In this document: positions 34,654 through 47,768 of the stretch, piece after piece | Layout: the number at the start of each line of letters is the position of its first letter | Position numbering within the stretch: position 1 is the stretch's first letter | Source of the DNA: Pelargonium cotyledonis | Lineage: Eukaryota > Streptophyta > Magnoliopsida > Geraniales > Geraniaceae | Direction: 5' to 3' | DNA length: 49,364 nt | Assembly (NCBI GenBank): GCA_036897625.1 | Contig: JAYMTA010000056.1 | Coordinates: 1 to 49,364, forward strand | Made by a program: the position numbers and the translations under genes | Notes under the pieces: generated by a model | What the model saw: the letters and a program-made list of their open reading frames with translations, nothing else | Database searches by the model: none | What the model was told of the DNA's origin: nothing

Positions 34654-36929
34654 ATGGCTCGCAAGAAGATCAGAGAGTACGACTCCAAGCGCCTCCTCAA
34701 GGAGCACCTCAAACGCCTCTCCGGCATCGACCTCCGGATCTGCTCTGCTCAGGTCTCTCTCTCCGTATATATCGTGCTCAATTGTGCTAAATTGGTGATG
34801 AACTTAGGTTAAATTAAGTGGAAAACGTTGAATTATGATGTACTGGAATGCGGTTTTGTTTCTGATAGTGTTGGTGATTGACTGTGATTGATACTCAGTG
34901 ATTGTTAGATCACAACCAGTTTCAACACTGATCACTATGACTGCATGTCTAAGCAGCTTAGTGGACTGTTGTTGCGGTTTTGAAAGTTTTGTGTTTCTTT
35001 GGTTGAGGTTGAACTTGAATGTGGTTGATCTTATGTTATGTTGATATTGCTATGATTTGAAGCTTCTCGGGATGTTTAATAGTACTTGGCTTCAGAATTC
35101 TTCTGTTTTGCATTTGGATCAAGAATTATAAACTGATTTGTGTTGATCTTATGTTAGACTATTGATTAATGGGTGGACATGTTATGAACTTTCGAAAAGA
35201 TTTGGAAATCTATGGTTTAGAATGTTTAATATTGGTTTGTTTGTGTTTTCTCATTATACTACGCAGTTGTGTTACTAACTGGCTAAATTGAAGTTCTATT
35301 GTATAATTTTTTTTATTGGCGCACTAACAATGTCCTTGGCAGTGGAATGAGAAGAGGGTTGGGTTTTTTGGTGAGATGTATTGGCAATTTGGTATAAACC
35401 AGTAGATAATCAATAGTTTGAATTAAACTGTGCATAGACAGAGAGATTTGCTGATGGAGTAAGCTACAAGTGACAGAAAGGAAGAGGAAATCACCCATTT
35501 CCATTATGTTTTTTTTAACATTTTTATTGATAGTGATAGGGTTAGGAGAATAGTTGAAAAAGATACTTGCTTTACTGAGGGAACTCTAACAAGTTATATC
35601 AAGTGGTTGTCTCTATAAAAATAGAAGGTTTGTAAAAGTAAAAATTAATTTTCTTTTGTAAAAAAAACTAGTTTTTAGCGAGTAATCCTACTCAGTTTTG
35701 CTTATAAATTTGTCAAGAGACTTTTTTTTTTCTTTTATAAAATTAGCAAACTTATTATTTTTTAAATCAGTTAGAGGAGTGAAACGAAAACTTACCTTTT
35801 AATTTGATTATTTCCTGGTCCTGCTCCAATTCAGTACTAAAATCATGATTTGTATGCTTTAACATGTGAGATATTTTACTGTATTTAGGATGTACCACAG
35901 TTGGTGCTGTTATATTGTAATTTATCTCTTTGGAATTATTTTGACCTCTTATTGTTTACTGAGAAGTTGACTTTGATTTGGCTCCTTAAATTAGAAGAAT
36001 GAAACCAATGAAATGAATCAAATTATTTTATCGCTCAGGTGACAGGTTCTACTGACTTCACTGAGCTAACAAACAAAGAGCCATGGCTTTCATCCACAAA
36101 ATTAGTTGTCAAGCCTGATATGTTGTTTGGAAAGCGTGGGAAGAGTGGCTTGGTAGCTCTGAACATGGATCTAGCTCAAGTTGCTGAATTTGTGAAAGCA
36201 CGTCTTGGTGTTGAGGTGATTGCCAAAATAAGTCATTGAAAATTCTCATTGCTACATATATGTTTGGTGATTCCATTTTAGTGGCATGTAAAATGGATTT
36301 TCTGTAGGTTGAGATGGGTGGTTGCAAGGCACCAATAACGACATTCATTGTAGAGCCATTTGTTCCCCATGACCAAGAATTTTATCTATCAATAGTCTCC
36401 GACAGGCTTGGCTGCACCATTAGCTTTTCAGAATGTGGGGGAATTGAAATTGAAGAGAACTGGGATAAGGTATGTCTATAAAATTGTGCTGTATTTTCTT
36501 CTCTGGGTTGGAATTTTGCTCCCTGTTTAGTAATAGTTTGATAGCATTGATGTAAGTATCATTAACATTGAATTTTTCTAATCTTTTAACAGGTCAAGAC
36601 TGTTTTTCTTTTAACTGAAAAGCCCATGACATTAGAAGCATGTGCTCCATTGATAGCCACATTGCCACTGGAGGTAATTCCAATGTACTTAACAGTTTTA
36701 CAGTTCCTAATGGTGTACAATCTTCTGAATGTTAGTAGCTAAGGTAGTAGTTATTTTTGGTTTCTTATGTCTCCATCACTTTAGTTTGGGAAATTAAGAC
36801 AAGAACAATGCATGAGGAAACTCCCAACCATCAAACACATGAGTAGTAGATATTGATATATTATTTTGAGCTGTGGCCCAAAATGATCAAGTTATAGATT
36901 TTTCATGTGCACCCCATTTCATCAATGGA

Positions 36930-36999
<70 letters not shown>

Positions 37000-39172
37000 A
37001 ATATATATCAAAGTATTGTCCAGCATGTTATGATTGGTACAGTTCTCATAATGACGTGCTAATATTACTTTTTCTTACTCAGATTCGAGGGAAAATCGGT
37101 GACTTCATCATGGGCGTTTTTGGTGTGTTTCAAGGTACAATGTTTAAGTTTAAAAATGGCTTGCTACCTATTCAGTGCATAGTGTATCTACTAATTTTTT
37201 AAGTACCGTTCTTTTATATACCATATTATGTTATGTTAATTGTTAAATGCATTGGAAGTGGATAAACGTTACTAGAGCCTTTTGTGGTAGAATATTTGAG
37301 TATTTGCAATCTATTTTTCAAGAGGATGTTTCTGGATGTTTACAAAATTTTTCTCTTCCCTGTTGTATTGTTTCTTGATAGATCTGGATTTCAGCTTCTT
37401 GGAGATGAATCCATTTACGTTGGTAAATGGTGAGCCATTTCCACTGGATATGAGGGGAGAATTGGATGATACTGCTACCTTCAAGAACTTTAAGAAGTAT
37501 ATATTCGTTTACCCATATGTGCTCACCTTATACCAGAATTCGCTAGCCTAAAATACTTTGTAAAATGTGCTGTCTCATCAATATGTTGTTACATTCTTAG
37601 GTGGGGCAACATTGAATTTCCACTGCCTTTTGGAAGAGTCTTGAGCTCCACAGAAAGCTTTGTTCATGCATTGGATGAAAAGGTATGTGTTTGCATTCTG
37701 ATTTGGGTACAAAACATAAGTTGCCTCCCCTAAGGCCAAAGAAGAAGTGGATTCATTAAACATATCCTCATGTTATTGCTACAGACAAGTGCATCCTTGA
37801 AGTTCACAGTTTTGAACCCGAAAGGACGCATCTGGACTATGGTAGCTGGAGGTGGTGCGAGTGTTATATATGCTGACACTGTAAGTGCAAGAAAATTTAA
37901 TGTCTGTGTTGTGGGATTATGAATAAGTGAATGGGTATTTTGGTCTTATTATGTACTCTTTAGTGTACACTATATATATATATATATAGTGAGAGAGTTT
38001 TATACTTGCGCTTATACTTTTGTAACTTTATGTACCTTTTCGTTTACCTAGGTTGGAGATTTGGGCTATGCATCAGAGCTAGGTAACTATGCAGAGTATA
38101 GTGGTGCTCCTAATGAAGAGGAGGTTTTGCAATATGCAAGAGTTGTTATTGATGTAAGAAAAAAAATTATTCTGCCTTGTTTTCGGAACCTATGCTTCTC
38201 TCTGGACCAAAGTTAGTGATTCTAATGATGTGTATGCGTATTGATGTCAAAATACTCTCCCTGTATGGTATTGTAGTGTGCTACAGCAAACCCCGATGGC
38301 CGCAAGAGAGCACTTCTCATTGGAGGAGGCATAGCTAACTTCACTGATGTTGCAGCTACCTTCAACGGGATTATTCGAGCTTTGAGGGAAAAGGTGTGTG
38401 TTTGAAATGAAGTTTTACACAATGCAACTCAATGGTTTAGTTTTTTCTTTACATTCAATTTGTCTGCACTTTTTTTTTTCACGGCAGGAAGCAAAGTTGA
38501 AAGCAGCAAGAATGCACATCTATGTTCGTAGAGGTGGCCCTAACTATCAAACTGGTTTGGCAAAGATGCGCTCTTTGGGGGAGGAACTAGGAGTGCCCCT
38601 CGAGGTACATACATACCATCAGTCTATTTTACTTAATATTACTGTGACGATATGAATGTTATGAGAGACCATGGTTCGGGAAGTCTGATTCTAAAAATGA
38701 ACTCTATGTTTAGAAAGATAAGCAGCATAATGAGTAGGTCAAACAGTGACACATGCTGAAATATTAGTATAACATAAACCTTGATTTCAATTTGAAGCAA
38801 GGGTATGCAAAATCGTGTTGCAAACCACCATCTTAGAAAAATGTGGACTTGTTATATTATGTTGCGGGAAGTCTGATTCATAAGATGAACATGATGTTTA
38901 GAGGTGTGCATGACGAGTAGGTGGAATAATAACATATGCTGAAATGTGAAATATTAGTATATACCATAAATGTGATAGATATGAAACTAAGTTATGCAAA
39001 AAATGTTTTGTAAACCACCATCTACGAGAAATGTTGACCAGTTATATTACATGTTGGGAAAGTGAGAATCAGCCATTGTTGCGATTTTGTGTTGTTGCAG
39101 GTCTATGGACCTGAGGCCACGATGACCGGCATCTGCAAGCAAGCAATTGATTGTGTCATGTCCGAGGCGTAA
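34654..39172 (+). CDS. ACLA: ATP-citrate lyase, subunit A
   Basis: Cytosolic enzyme subunit that, with ACLB, cleaves citrate with CoA and ATP to acetyl-CoA and oxaloacetate, supplying acetyl-CoA for wax, sterol, flavonoid and fatty-acid elongation. Twelve exons join in frame: 34654-34752, 36039-36215, 36308-36469, 36593-36673, 37083-37134, 37382-37496, 37601-37682, 37785-37880, 38052-38153, 38277-38393, 38488-38604, 39101-39172. The protein is 423 residues, the plant ACLA length, starting [18 protein letters not shown]. The ATP-grasp part holds [21 protein letters not shown] (about 54-74) and [21 protein letters not shown]; the citrate-binding part holds [14 protein letters not shown] (338-351) and [15 protein letters not shown]. 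It ends CVMSEA. The first intron (34753-36038) is 1.3 kb, typical for a regulated housekeeping gene. No oddity in the coding region. Confidence 0.96.
36930..36999 (+). repeat. Compound microsatellite (CT)n(CA)n
   Basis: About 49 bases of CT with one interruption, then about 21 bases of AC, in the intron before the 37083 exon of ATP-citrate lyase A. Likely variable between individuals. Confidence 0.9.
38673..39055. repeat. Two-copy tandem duplication in an ACLA intron, period about 190 bp
   Basis: CGGGAAGTCTGATTC is present near 38677 and near 38865, followed in both by ATGTTTAGA, GAGTAGGT, CATGCTGAAAT/ATGCTGAAAT, ATTAGTATA, TATGCAAAA and AAACCACCATCT in the same order. Copies differ by substitutions and small indels. 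In the last intron (38605-39100). Confidence 0.75.
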
Positions 39173-40010
39173 AGTCTCAACCTTTCCATTTTCTCATTGT
39201 GCTGAGGGTCTTTTTTATTTCTTTTTTTCTTTTTTCTGGGAGGAATGGACTTCGGATTTAATTGTTGTAAACTCTAAAAACATCATTTTTACTTTGTAGA
39301 GCGATTCATTTGGGGATAAAATATCATTTGTGATCTGAATGGAAATGGTTGATCTCCCGCATTAGCGTGCTGTGATAAATTCGTTATGTATCAGAGCTTC
39401 ATATTAGCCAATTGTGCAATTAAAGTCCAATCTTTCAGCTTGACGTTTACCTAATAGAAGCTATGAACTGAATGTTCTATGTTTTGTTTGTAATTTTGAT
39501 GAACTTAAAGCTGATTCAGTGTGTCCATGGCTTGAAGTAGGTAAAAATTAAATGTCATATTGCAAAAACTGATTTTGAGCAACTTTAAGTTATAAACAGA
39601 AATGATTTGAACTGAGCTATGTAATTGTGAACTGAATGTTTCCAAATGAAGTGGATGTTTTGCAATATGAACACTAAAAAGAGTTCAACTATGAAGATTT
39701 TTTTATATAAATATTTTATTAGGAACTCGCATAAATACAAAGAAAACTCCCGCACTCCCACTTGCAAGGCTACAACTCATGCCAACGTCATTCAAGTGCA
39801 TTGAAATCGAGACCTTAGACATTAAACACGCAGGTCCCGTCGAAATGGGGCATTTGTAATTATTTAGATTTTGACTCGGAATTGATATGCCACACAGATT
39901 CAGATTTTCACTTGGGATTGATACATAAAAATGAAGTTTTGCTCTGGATTTGATGTAGGAGATAATTTGTTTGGGGGAAGTTTGAAAAATGGAAAAAATA
40001 TATTGAAATT
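39173..40010. other. ACLA 3' UTR and intergenic DNA
   Basis: The 3' UTR probably ends near 39300-39430. The rest shows no gene. Pol III terminator T6 for the tRNA lies at 39993-39998 on the minus strand. Confidence 0.5.
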
Positions 40011-40085
40011 TGGTCGTGGCGGGGCTCGAACCCGCGACCTTCGGCTCATAAGACCAACGCTCTAACCAAGCTGAGCTACGGGACC
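40011..40085 (-). tRNA. tRNA gene, anticodon UAU (Ile) by manual folding
   Basis: The minus strand folds as a 75-nt cloverleaf: D arm GCTC/GAGC, anticodon stem TTGGT/GCCGA with loop CTTATGA, variable AGGTC, T arm GCGGG-TTCGAGC-CCCGC, discriminator A; CCA is not encoded. Both pol III boxes are good (TAGCTCAGCTTGG and GGTTCGAGCCC). The loop gives anticodon UAU, but a Met-type reading cannot be excluded without software. The acceptor stem GGTCCCG/CACGACC has two mismatches (5-68 and 6-67), so it may be a decayed copy. A T6 terminator follows at 39993-39998. Confidence 0.75.
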
Positions 40086-42280
40086 TTTTGAATTTTTTTT
40101 ACATACTTTATAATATAAAAATAATACAGTAGCATCTTAGAGTGATGTGAGTTTGTCTAGTCACATAGATACTATGCTATAACATGGTAGGTCTATATTG
40201 AGCAATCAAGTTATGCAAAGTTGCAAACTAAACTGACGGTACAACATGAGGACTTTTATTCGATTGTAGAAATGTACGACAAAACGGTTGAGTTTTAATT
40301 TAGGTTTTTGTTTCACATTCTTATTTCGTGCGTTTTTAGTAGACATTTGATCACATTTCCCTTTTCGTACAAATGTTAATTTGACGGTTATTCACATATA
40401 TATTTTTCATTTACACCAATATTGGATGATTGTTTTGAGTTATAACATGGTCTCACACATTTGCGAACTTGAATGATATTTACAAACGCGTGTTGACAGT
40501 GATGTTCTCGAATCAAGACGATTCTTCTTTGGTGTATGATTGTTGTTTTTATGTCTTGTAACTCATAGGGCAAAACGATGGTCGGGGGGGAGCCATAACA
40601 CATAGTAATTCGATAAGTGTAATAACACAGGTTGCGTGAGTGGAAAGAGCACTTGCGTTCAATTTCCGCTCAACACACTCATGGAGAGAGGTGAATGTTT
40701 TAACTATGAACAAACTCCGAATGAGGATTAACCTGAGTGTGGTAAAACATCTTAAAAGTGTCAACCGTGAGTGTGCGGACCTACTCAATAACTTTCATGG
40801 TATAAACCGGAAAAAAAACATATATATATATATATATATATAACCATTACCCATTACTAATATTTACTATCCATCATTTTCTATAAATATAAATTTTCAG
40901 TCCTCTAGTGGGAAGATATAAATTACTACTGAATTGCAGGTACAATAAAAAATATAAATAATTATTGGAAACAACACATATTATGGGTCTTGACAGCTTC
41001 CTCACAGCATTTTCATCACATTAAATGCCTGTTACACATTTCATTTTTTGTTAGGTAAGGTGTAGTAAATTCTTGGTCTCAATGCTCATAAATTATTTGT
41101 ACTTAAATGGCAGTTTGGTGGTCCATCAACCCAACCATAATTTTGAGATGAGAGGGCAAATTTGTCATTTCACAAAGAAATAATATGACTATTTTACCCC
41201 TAAAGTTAACCATTAAAATTTGTTTGTAGCACACTCTAGCACTATATTATTACAATCATTCTTAATTAGTAGAGCTTAGATGTGTTGAAAGAGTTAATGT
41301 TTGTGTTGGCTCCTTCACTAGGAGAGGGCTCAATATTTAATACTATGATTCAATTATTAATTAAACTTTGAAAAATATACTAGGGTCACCAACTTGATTA
41401 AATTATTTGTGGACCAACACCATAAATCAATTCTATTTCACGTTTGAAAAACTATATACTAATATTGCCAATAATGTGACATCTCATGCTAGAAGATATA
41501 ATAAGGTTTGTAGGTGTAGTTTTTAGGTCCAATTATTTGAGCGAATTTTGTTATTAGACTTTAAGTCATGTTCACCTCAAGAAATTTGTAAAAATTAATA
41601 AGTCCCTTATAGCACCAAGAACTATATATATCTTGTGACTAATTAATTTTTCTTCTTCTTTCTAATTGATTTTTTCTTATTATGTAATAAATGATAAAAC
41701 GCAAATGTTTAGTAATAGCACACTTTCTAATTCTAAGGAATAATGTTGCAATGATATATAAATCTATTACTCTAAGAATTAGAGACTATTTTTCATGACA
41801 TGGATGAAATAAACCCAAAATAAATGTATTGAAGTAAGTTCCGGATGAGTTAAGTAGTTGAGCGGCTTAGCTCGAGTTCAAAACTAACTTTTTGAAAGAA
41901 TATTCAATAATTTAAAAAGATTTGTCAACTGCACTGATATACATATCTAATTCAGACACCATCTATTTCATGTTTAATAGCCATCTAAATGAAAAGATTT
42001 TCTTCATAAAGAAATGCGCATAATGCATCTTTTGGCCTCTACTTAGGCAAGAAAATAAACATATAGTGAACATACATTTGATTAAATGAAGTCTTAGTAT
42101 GAATAAAACTAACAAGGGTACTAAAGTAATTTCACTAATTGAGTAGTTGAGTTGAGTGTGTGTGTGTTTTTTTTTTTCTTCCATATATTTGGTGCTAGAC
42201 TATCTAAAAATAGTTATAAATTAATTAAATCCTCCTCCACCCACAAAGCAATAGTGTCTAGTGTTTCCTCAACTAGAAAA
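40086..42280. other. Gene-free intergenic stretch
   Basis: AT-rich with no recognisable coding gene. It contains a possible SINE at 40618-40842 and a (TA)n run at about 40820-40842. Short hairpin-forming sequence lies at 41305-41332. Confidence 0.45.
40618..40842 (+). mobile_element. Possible SINE
   Basis: Starts near GGTTGCGTGAGTGG, has a degenerate B-box-like CGTTCAATTTCC near 40656, and ends in an A-rich then (TA)n tail. No target duplication was found. Weak. Confidence 0.3.
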
Positions 42281-42289
42281 TCTTCCCCC

Positions 42290-42297
42290 TATAAAAT
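42290..42297 (+). promoter_or_regulatory. TATA box of the small secreted peptide gene
   Basis: CTATAAAA in CCCCCTATAAAATGGG, 100 bp upstream of the ATG at 42397. The spacing suits a leader of about 70 bases that is A/C-rich (CAACAAACACACAAAAAAAG). Confidence 0.65.
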
Positions 42298-42396
42298 GGG
42301 GGGTGGCCATGACAAGTCCTCCTCACAACAAACACACAAAAAAAGAACACATTCCAACAAACAAAAAATCTAAAGTTTCTAGGGTTTCATCAACAC

Positions 42397-42693
42397 ATGG
42401 AGAGAGTCACTAAAATGGTGCTGGTCCTTGCCCTGGTCTCCATGGTGCTTGCTTGGAATGGTCATGATGTGGAAGCAGCTAGGGTTCTCAAGAGTGAGGA
42501 CAAGCCTCTTCAACCTCAGAACATTGTGTCAGGAATGGTTGGTGGGGTGTTTCCCGGCGGCGACAACGCCGGCCCGGGAGTCGTCGGAGGAGCCTATTGT
42601 TCATGGCCAACCGGTGGGTGTGTCTCCTTCCCTGGCACCGGAGGTGGCTCTCTTGGTGGTCTTGGCTCACCACCTTCACTCCCATTCCCATGA
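42397..42693 (+). CDS. Small secreted Gly/Pro-rich peptide precursor
   Basis: 98 residues, single exon, and no family I recognise. Residues 1-27 (MERVTKMVLVLALVSMVLAW, then NGHDVEA) look like a signal peptide with cleavage before ARVLKSEDKP. The mature part is acidic/basic at first (VLKSEDKPLQPQN), then Gly-rich with two Cys (YCSWPTGGC, residues 68 and 75 by count) that could form a small disulphide loop, then a Gly/Ser/Pro tail ending SPPSLPFP. A strong TATA box and an A/C-rich leader support a real, expressed gene. It could be a signalling or defence peptide or a cell-wall glycine-rich protein; the sequence does not decide. The start is the only in-frame ATG before the hydrophobic stretch. 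Confidence 0.7.
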   Translation: MERVTKMVLVLALVSMVLAWNGHDVEAARVLKSEDKPLQPQNIVSGMVGGVFPGGDNAGPGVVGGAYCSWPTGGCVSFPGTGGGSLGGLGSPPSLPFP

Positions 42694-42699
42694 GCTAGG

Positions 42700-45600
42700 G
42701 TCTCTAGGGTTTTGGTGGGTCTAGCTAGCTTGTTTAGGACTTCGTTAGGTTAAATAAGCTAGGGTTGGTTGGTGGTTATGTGGCTAGTGTTTGTGTTATG
42801 ATCTTGTGTGTGTGTTTTGCTAGTTGTTCTTGATGGTGTTTGGTGTGTGTTATGGTAGTGTTGGTAGCTATTTTGTGTGTGAGAGAGACAGAGAGGCTCA
42901 GTTTGTTGGATGTTTGGTCACTGAGTTTGGCTACCGATATTGTCTTGTAATACAAGTGCAATTATGTTATCTAACTACTATATATGTTTTGTGTCTCAAA
43001 AGTTTCTCTACTTTACTCGTTATGCTTCAAGTGAATTCTTTTTCCTTGAGTTTAATTAAAGTTTTTGCGGCATTGATGCACAAAGTGAAATGTTACTCAA
43101 GTCTAAGGATCAATTAACTAAATACATTTTATCTATTTAGTGTGAGGTTTCAAATTTGAAAGTTTTGGATAGCTCGCAATTTTGTATGGAAAAAAAAAGT
43201 GAAATGTTTAGTATTCACTCAATTATCACTTATATTGACGTACATGTATTCAACATCAATTATTATTTTTATTTAAAGTATGTATATTCGTTTTATTAAA
43301 TTTGTGAACGCACAATATTTGTTAATTTCAATTCATTATATATATATATAGTTGAATATGGTCAATAACTCCTTGATTAAGACTCATTAATTATCATCTT
43401 CGATTCCAACCTCTAATATATTAGTTGTAGTTAAGGTACAATCATTCAAGTAAAACTGTAAACAACCCAAACAAGAGATCATAAACAAAAAATAATTAAT
43501 TTCACAACTAAAAATAAAACTCATATCTAAATAATTATACACAGACATAATGTCATTAATTGGGGTAGTAAATAGTTTGGTTTAAATATTGTTGAGACCA
43601 AGATGGACACATCATTTTACTTGAACTAGAATTCCAGGTAGTTATTGCAACCCAATCTAATGCCTTAACTCTCATCATTATATTAATATCAATGTTGGCT
43701 CCAATTACTAATTAGGAAATTAATCAATTGAATGATGAATATTGGTACGTACTAGCTCATTGCCAACCATAAACATAACCATTAGAAGTACTTTTCAGAT
43801 GCATGAATGAGTTTCATGAATACGCACCCAATGGTAGATGATAATTGAGTCCTAAATCTAATGTTGTTTGCTGTTCTTTTAAGGTTTGGTAGGTGGGAGA
43901 TGGAATTATACTATGAACCTTTCAAATTTTCTTGTTATAATTAGAAGTTGTACAACTTGATAAGTCACTCCAAGCATTACATTATAATCGTTCAGGTTGT
44001 TGAACCTTAACTCTAAACCGATCCAGTATAGTTTTCAGGCTGGTCGAGTACTTAAAGTCGGTTTCAAATGTTCATAAAATACACTAATTCCCTAGCTTCA
44101 GCCGTCTTGGTCTGAAATTTTACATTATGAGCCCAATCGGCTCAACAATCTTCGGGTTAGATTGATGTTGGGAGATAGGTACTTAATTAAATTTGAAACT
44201 AAACTGTTCGGCTCAACGGAATAATTGTTATTAACCATATACATAATTCATTGGATAGAATAAAATAAGAATTGGGTCTGTGAACATGGTCCATAGGCCC
44301 TTGTATAACTTGTCAAAAGGCCCAGCCTTGGGAAAAGAATGCAATTTCCAAGGCCAATAAGACACTTGTATTATAACTTGTCATTTTTCGATGTACAATC
44401 TTTATTACAGATATTAGATATTATCGTATTGCTCGCATATCGGTCGGATCTAGATATAATTTAAGTATATAAGCTAGAGTTTCTTAAAAAAGAGCATTTT
44501 GTTTTCATGTGTTTTTATTTGAGTGAAGATCGGGCAAATGTGAGTATAAACAAGTTACAGCAGAGAATTCAACTCGAAAAATAAACTCGAAATCCGAAAT
44601 AATATAGTGTTTAAATCTATGGCAAGTTAGTTTTCTTACCGAAGGTCATAGGTGATAAAATACTTTGAATTTACAGACCTTCAATCATATAAATGTTTTA
44701 ATATTAACCTTAACTAGCAAGATATCGATGATTTTTTTTCTTAACTCAATTAATTAGTTTCCTAGAGCACAATAAAAAATACAAGCTTTATTTTATTAAT
44801 AAAATAAAAAACTACTGCCATGTATGAATGAATCATATTTCCAATACATTTTACTTTTTATTTGACACTATTCTTTTTACTTTTTAGTTTATTTGACACT
44901 ATTTTAAAAGAAAAACGAACACAAAACTTTTAAGAGAAAATAGTAACGATTGTAGATACTCTATAATCGATTAGAGTACTTAAAATTAAATATTACATAT
45001 AGTTGAAATAAATGTCCAATATTTTATTTTTGAAGAAAAATAAATGTTAAACTATCAAAATATCTCCCTTAAAGAAAAACTATCAAAATATAATGTATGA
45101 ACTATAAATAACAAATACTATTGATAGCAACGGCATAAAATCATTTATTCATTACGTGAAAGTTGTTGATTAAGAAATAATTAAAACATGAAAAGACTAT
45201 ATATTAAATTAATTTGCGTTTTCAAAAAATAATAATAATAATAATATGCACACCAACTACACTAATCCACTACAAATATTAGTATTTGTAGAAAAGATTC
45301 AATGTGTTAGGTGAAATTAATTTCATCAATCATTTATGTGTAAACTACGTGGACTCCAACATCTTATGATCTCATGCACACTATTGAGCAAGTAGTCTAG
45401 TAGTGTCCTCCACGATTCTCTATTTTATATCTAAAGTTTTTTTGTTTTTATATGTATTTTTGGTCCATTATATATATATTCGCTTCCTCACGTTTCATTA
45501 ATTAAAGTTCCAAACAATTACCTAATTCAAGTATATTTGGTGGCAAATTAAATGAATAAATGAGGGAATAAGTTCTACCAATTAATAGGAATAAACAAAT

Positions 45601-47380
45601 ATATATGATAGTTTTAAGGGAATAATAAAATAAAACTCTACTTCAAATATTCCACTTGTTTTGTGATGAAAAACAAAATTTTATTCATCTCACCTAGTGG
45701 ATTATGTTGTAAACATAAAATGTTTATCACTTTTATGCTCGATTGTTGTCCGCTATATTGTTCTTTTTGAAATGACACATGACAATATCGTGAATAGATT
45801 TATCACATTGACATTTAATATAGAACTTTAATGGAAGTCTAATAAAAAACAAAGTTTCGTTTCAAAAGTTGACATAATATGATACGATACCTAATTTGAA
45901 ATAAATATCTTTACATGTTATAAAAAAATTGAATGTCATCATTTGTTAATTAACATATATTCAAAATCTCTTACTAACTGTTTCAAAAGAAAAATAAATG
46001 GGTAATCAAAATTAGTAAGTTCTTATACTATTTCGATATTTGAGTTTAGTTATGTTCACTTTCATTAAGATAAGTGCATCATATAAAATACGAGATACAT
46101 ATAATCATATCATACGAAAGAAAAAAAAAAACAAAAGATTAACATGATCTCATGATTTGAGAGGATACAATATGATATTTTTTCACAAATAACGAAATTT
46201 ATAACAATCTGAAGTGTGAATAAGATGTCATTAACAAATATATGCGTATCATTTTAGTTTTATCCGAACATTCGTAAATTTTATCAATATTCAATATAAA
46301 TTGATTCAGTCAGACATGCATAATATACACGTGACTAAATTAAGAAATAAATTAATAATTACATATATTTTTTTATATTTACCAAAGATTCCAACATTCG
46401 AGGAAGGAACTTTTGATAATCTTCCCATTGCAAGTAGCAACCAATAGTGAAAAAGTGTGCGCCAACTAATAACTAACTGTTACAAATCATAAATTAATTA
46501 AAATCTAAAAAGAAAAGCGAAAAAAAAAAAAAAAAAAAACTGCAGCTTTGGTTCTCTGGATGTCCAGCTAAGTTACATACAGTATTGCGGCTCGGCGGCG
46601 CAGCTCAAGATTTCGGTTTATTCAGCTTTGATTCATGAATCATAATTTTTTGTCTTAGCCGTGAAGTTTTCGAAGCGAGCCGTGATCAGCATGGGATCAA
46701 CAATACCACGCTCATATTGATTTTCATTTGAGCTGGATAGGACTATAAGAATGACAAAACTTTTTCTATCAGATTTTAACATAGCTACATTTACTAAGAC
46801 TCGAACTCGATAATTAGGTTAAGATGAAATAACTGTTATACGTTGACTTACGCGTTTGGTGGTGAATCATACTTTTGTAGTATAAAATGAAATTCTTATT
46901 TTAAATACACACATTTAGAGTTTTACTTTGGTCAAATGCTGTTGGCCTTACCAACCACTATTACTAAAAATATATTAATACTTCAATAATAAAACATTTT
47001 TCTTTCAATTCTCCATTTACTTTTGTTGCATGGCTCAAACTTTCAGCCAAATCAAGAGACCTAATTAATTAGTTGTTTAAGTAGACAAAAACATCGATTT
47101 CTGCTATAATCACAATTGGAGTTCTTATTGTACTATGATAAGTCTTGATCGACAAACCAAACAATAAATTATAGTTAATTACAAAAGATTCAGATACATC
47201 ATTTACTTCATAATATAAATTTTAGTGTCAAATTAGTCAATTAAATTACACTACTCATGTATGTCCAAAGCCTAAACAATATAATACCTTAACGCCTGCA
47301 TAGAATTGCAAACACATGTAGTTTGATTTCACAAAATTTAGATGAACAATGTAATTTAATTAAAATTTATTGACTCTTCA
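42700..47380. other. Gene-free AT-rich intergenic stretch
   Basis: The first few hundred bases are probably the peptide-gene 3' UTR (GT-rich, to about 43000). The rest shows no credible coding frame, with several T/A runs and (AT)n. A slightly GC-richer island near 46540-46720 follows a 19-base A-run but contains no family pattern. Confidence 0.5.
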
Positions 47381-47383
47381 TGT

Positions 47384-47768
47384 TCACGAATGGAGTTATG
47401 AGTTTGTTGCGCGAAACAACGACGTTTGAAGTAACAATTTCAAGGCAACGAATAAGCGGTGTACGTCACAAACTCTAAATTTGTTTGAATAATCTCAAAT
47501 AATTAGGGTTTGTGAAAAATAGCGTGTGCATGTATTAAAAATAAGAAACTTATTACTTGTTTTGAAACGAACAAAATATGCACTTGATAACACGACTATA
47601 CTCACGAATGAACCTAATATTTGTCGGATACATGATTAGAAGATCGACTCTTAAAGTAATAGTTACGAGTAAACGAATAAACTGTCTTTACGGGCTTGTG
47701 GAAGACTTCAGATAAAATTTATTTAAATAATATGAAATAATTAGAGTATGCATATATGTATCAAAAGG
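47384..47768. repeat. Diverged tandem repeat, period about 220 bp
   Basis: CACGAATG at about 47385 and 47605 start two blocks that share, in order, AGTAA(C/T)A.TT, AACGAATAA, (C/A)TAAATTTGTTTGAATAA or a diverged form, AAATAATTAG and GTATCAAAAG or GTATTAAAAA. Divergence is high, so the duplication is old. Confidence 0.45.
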
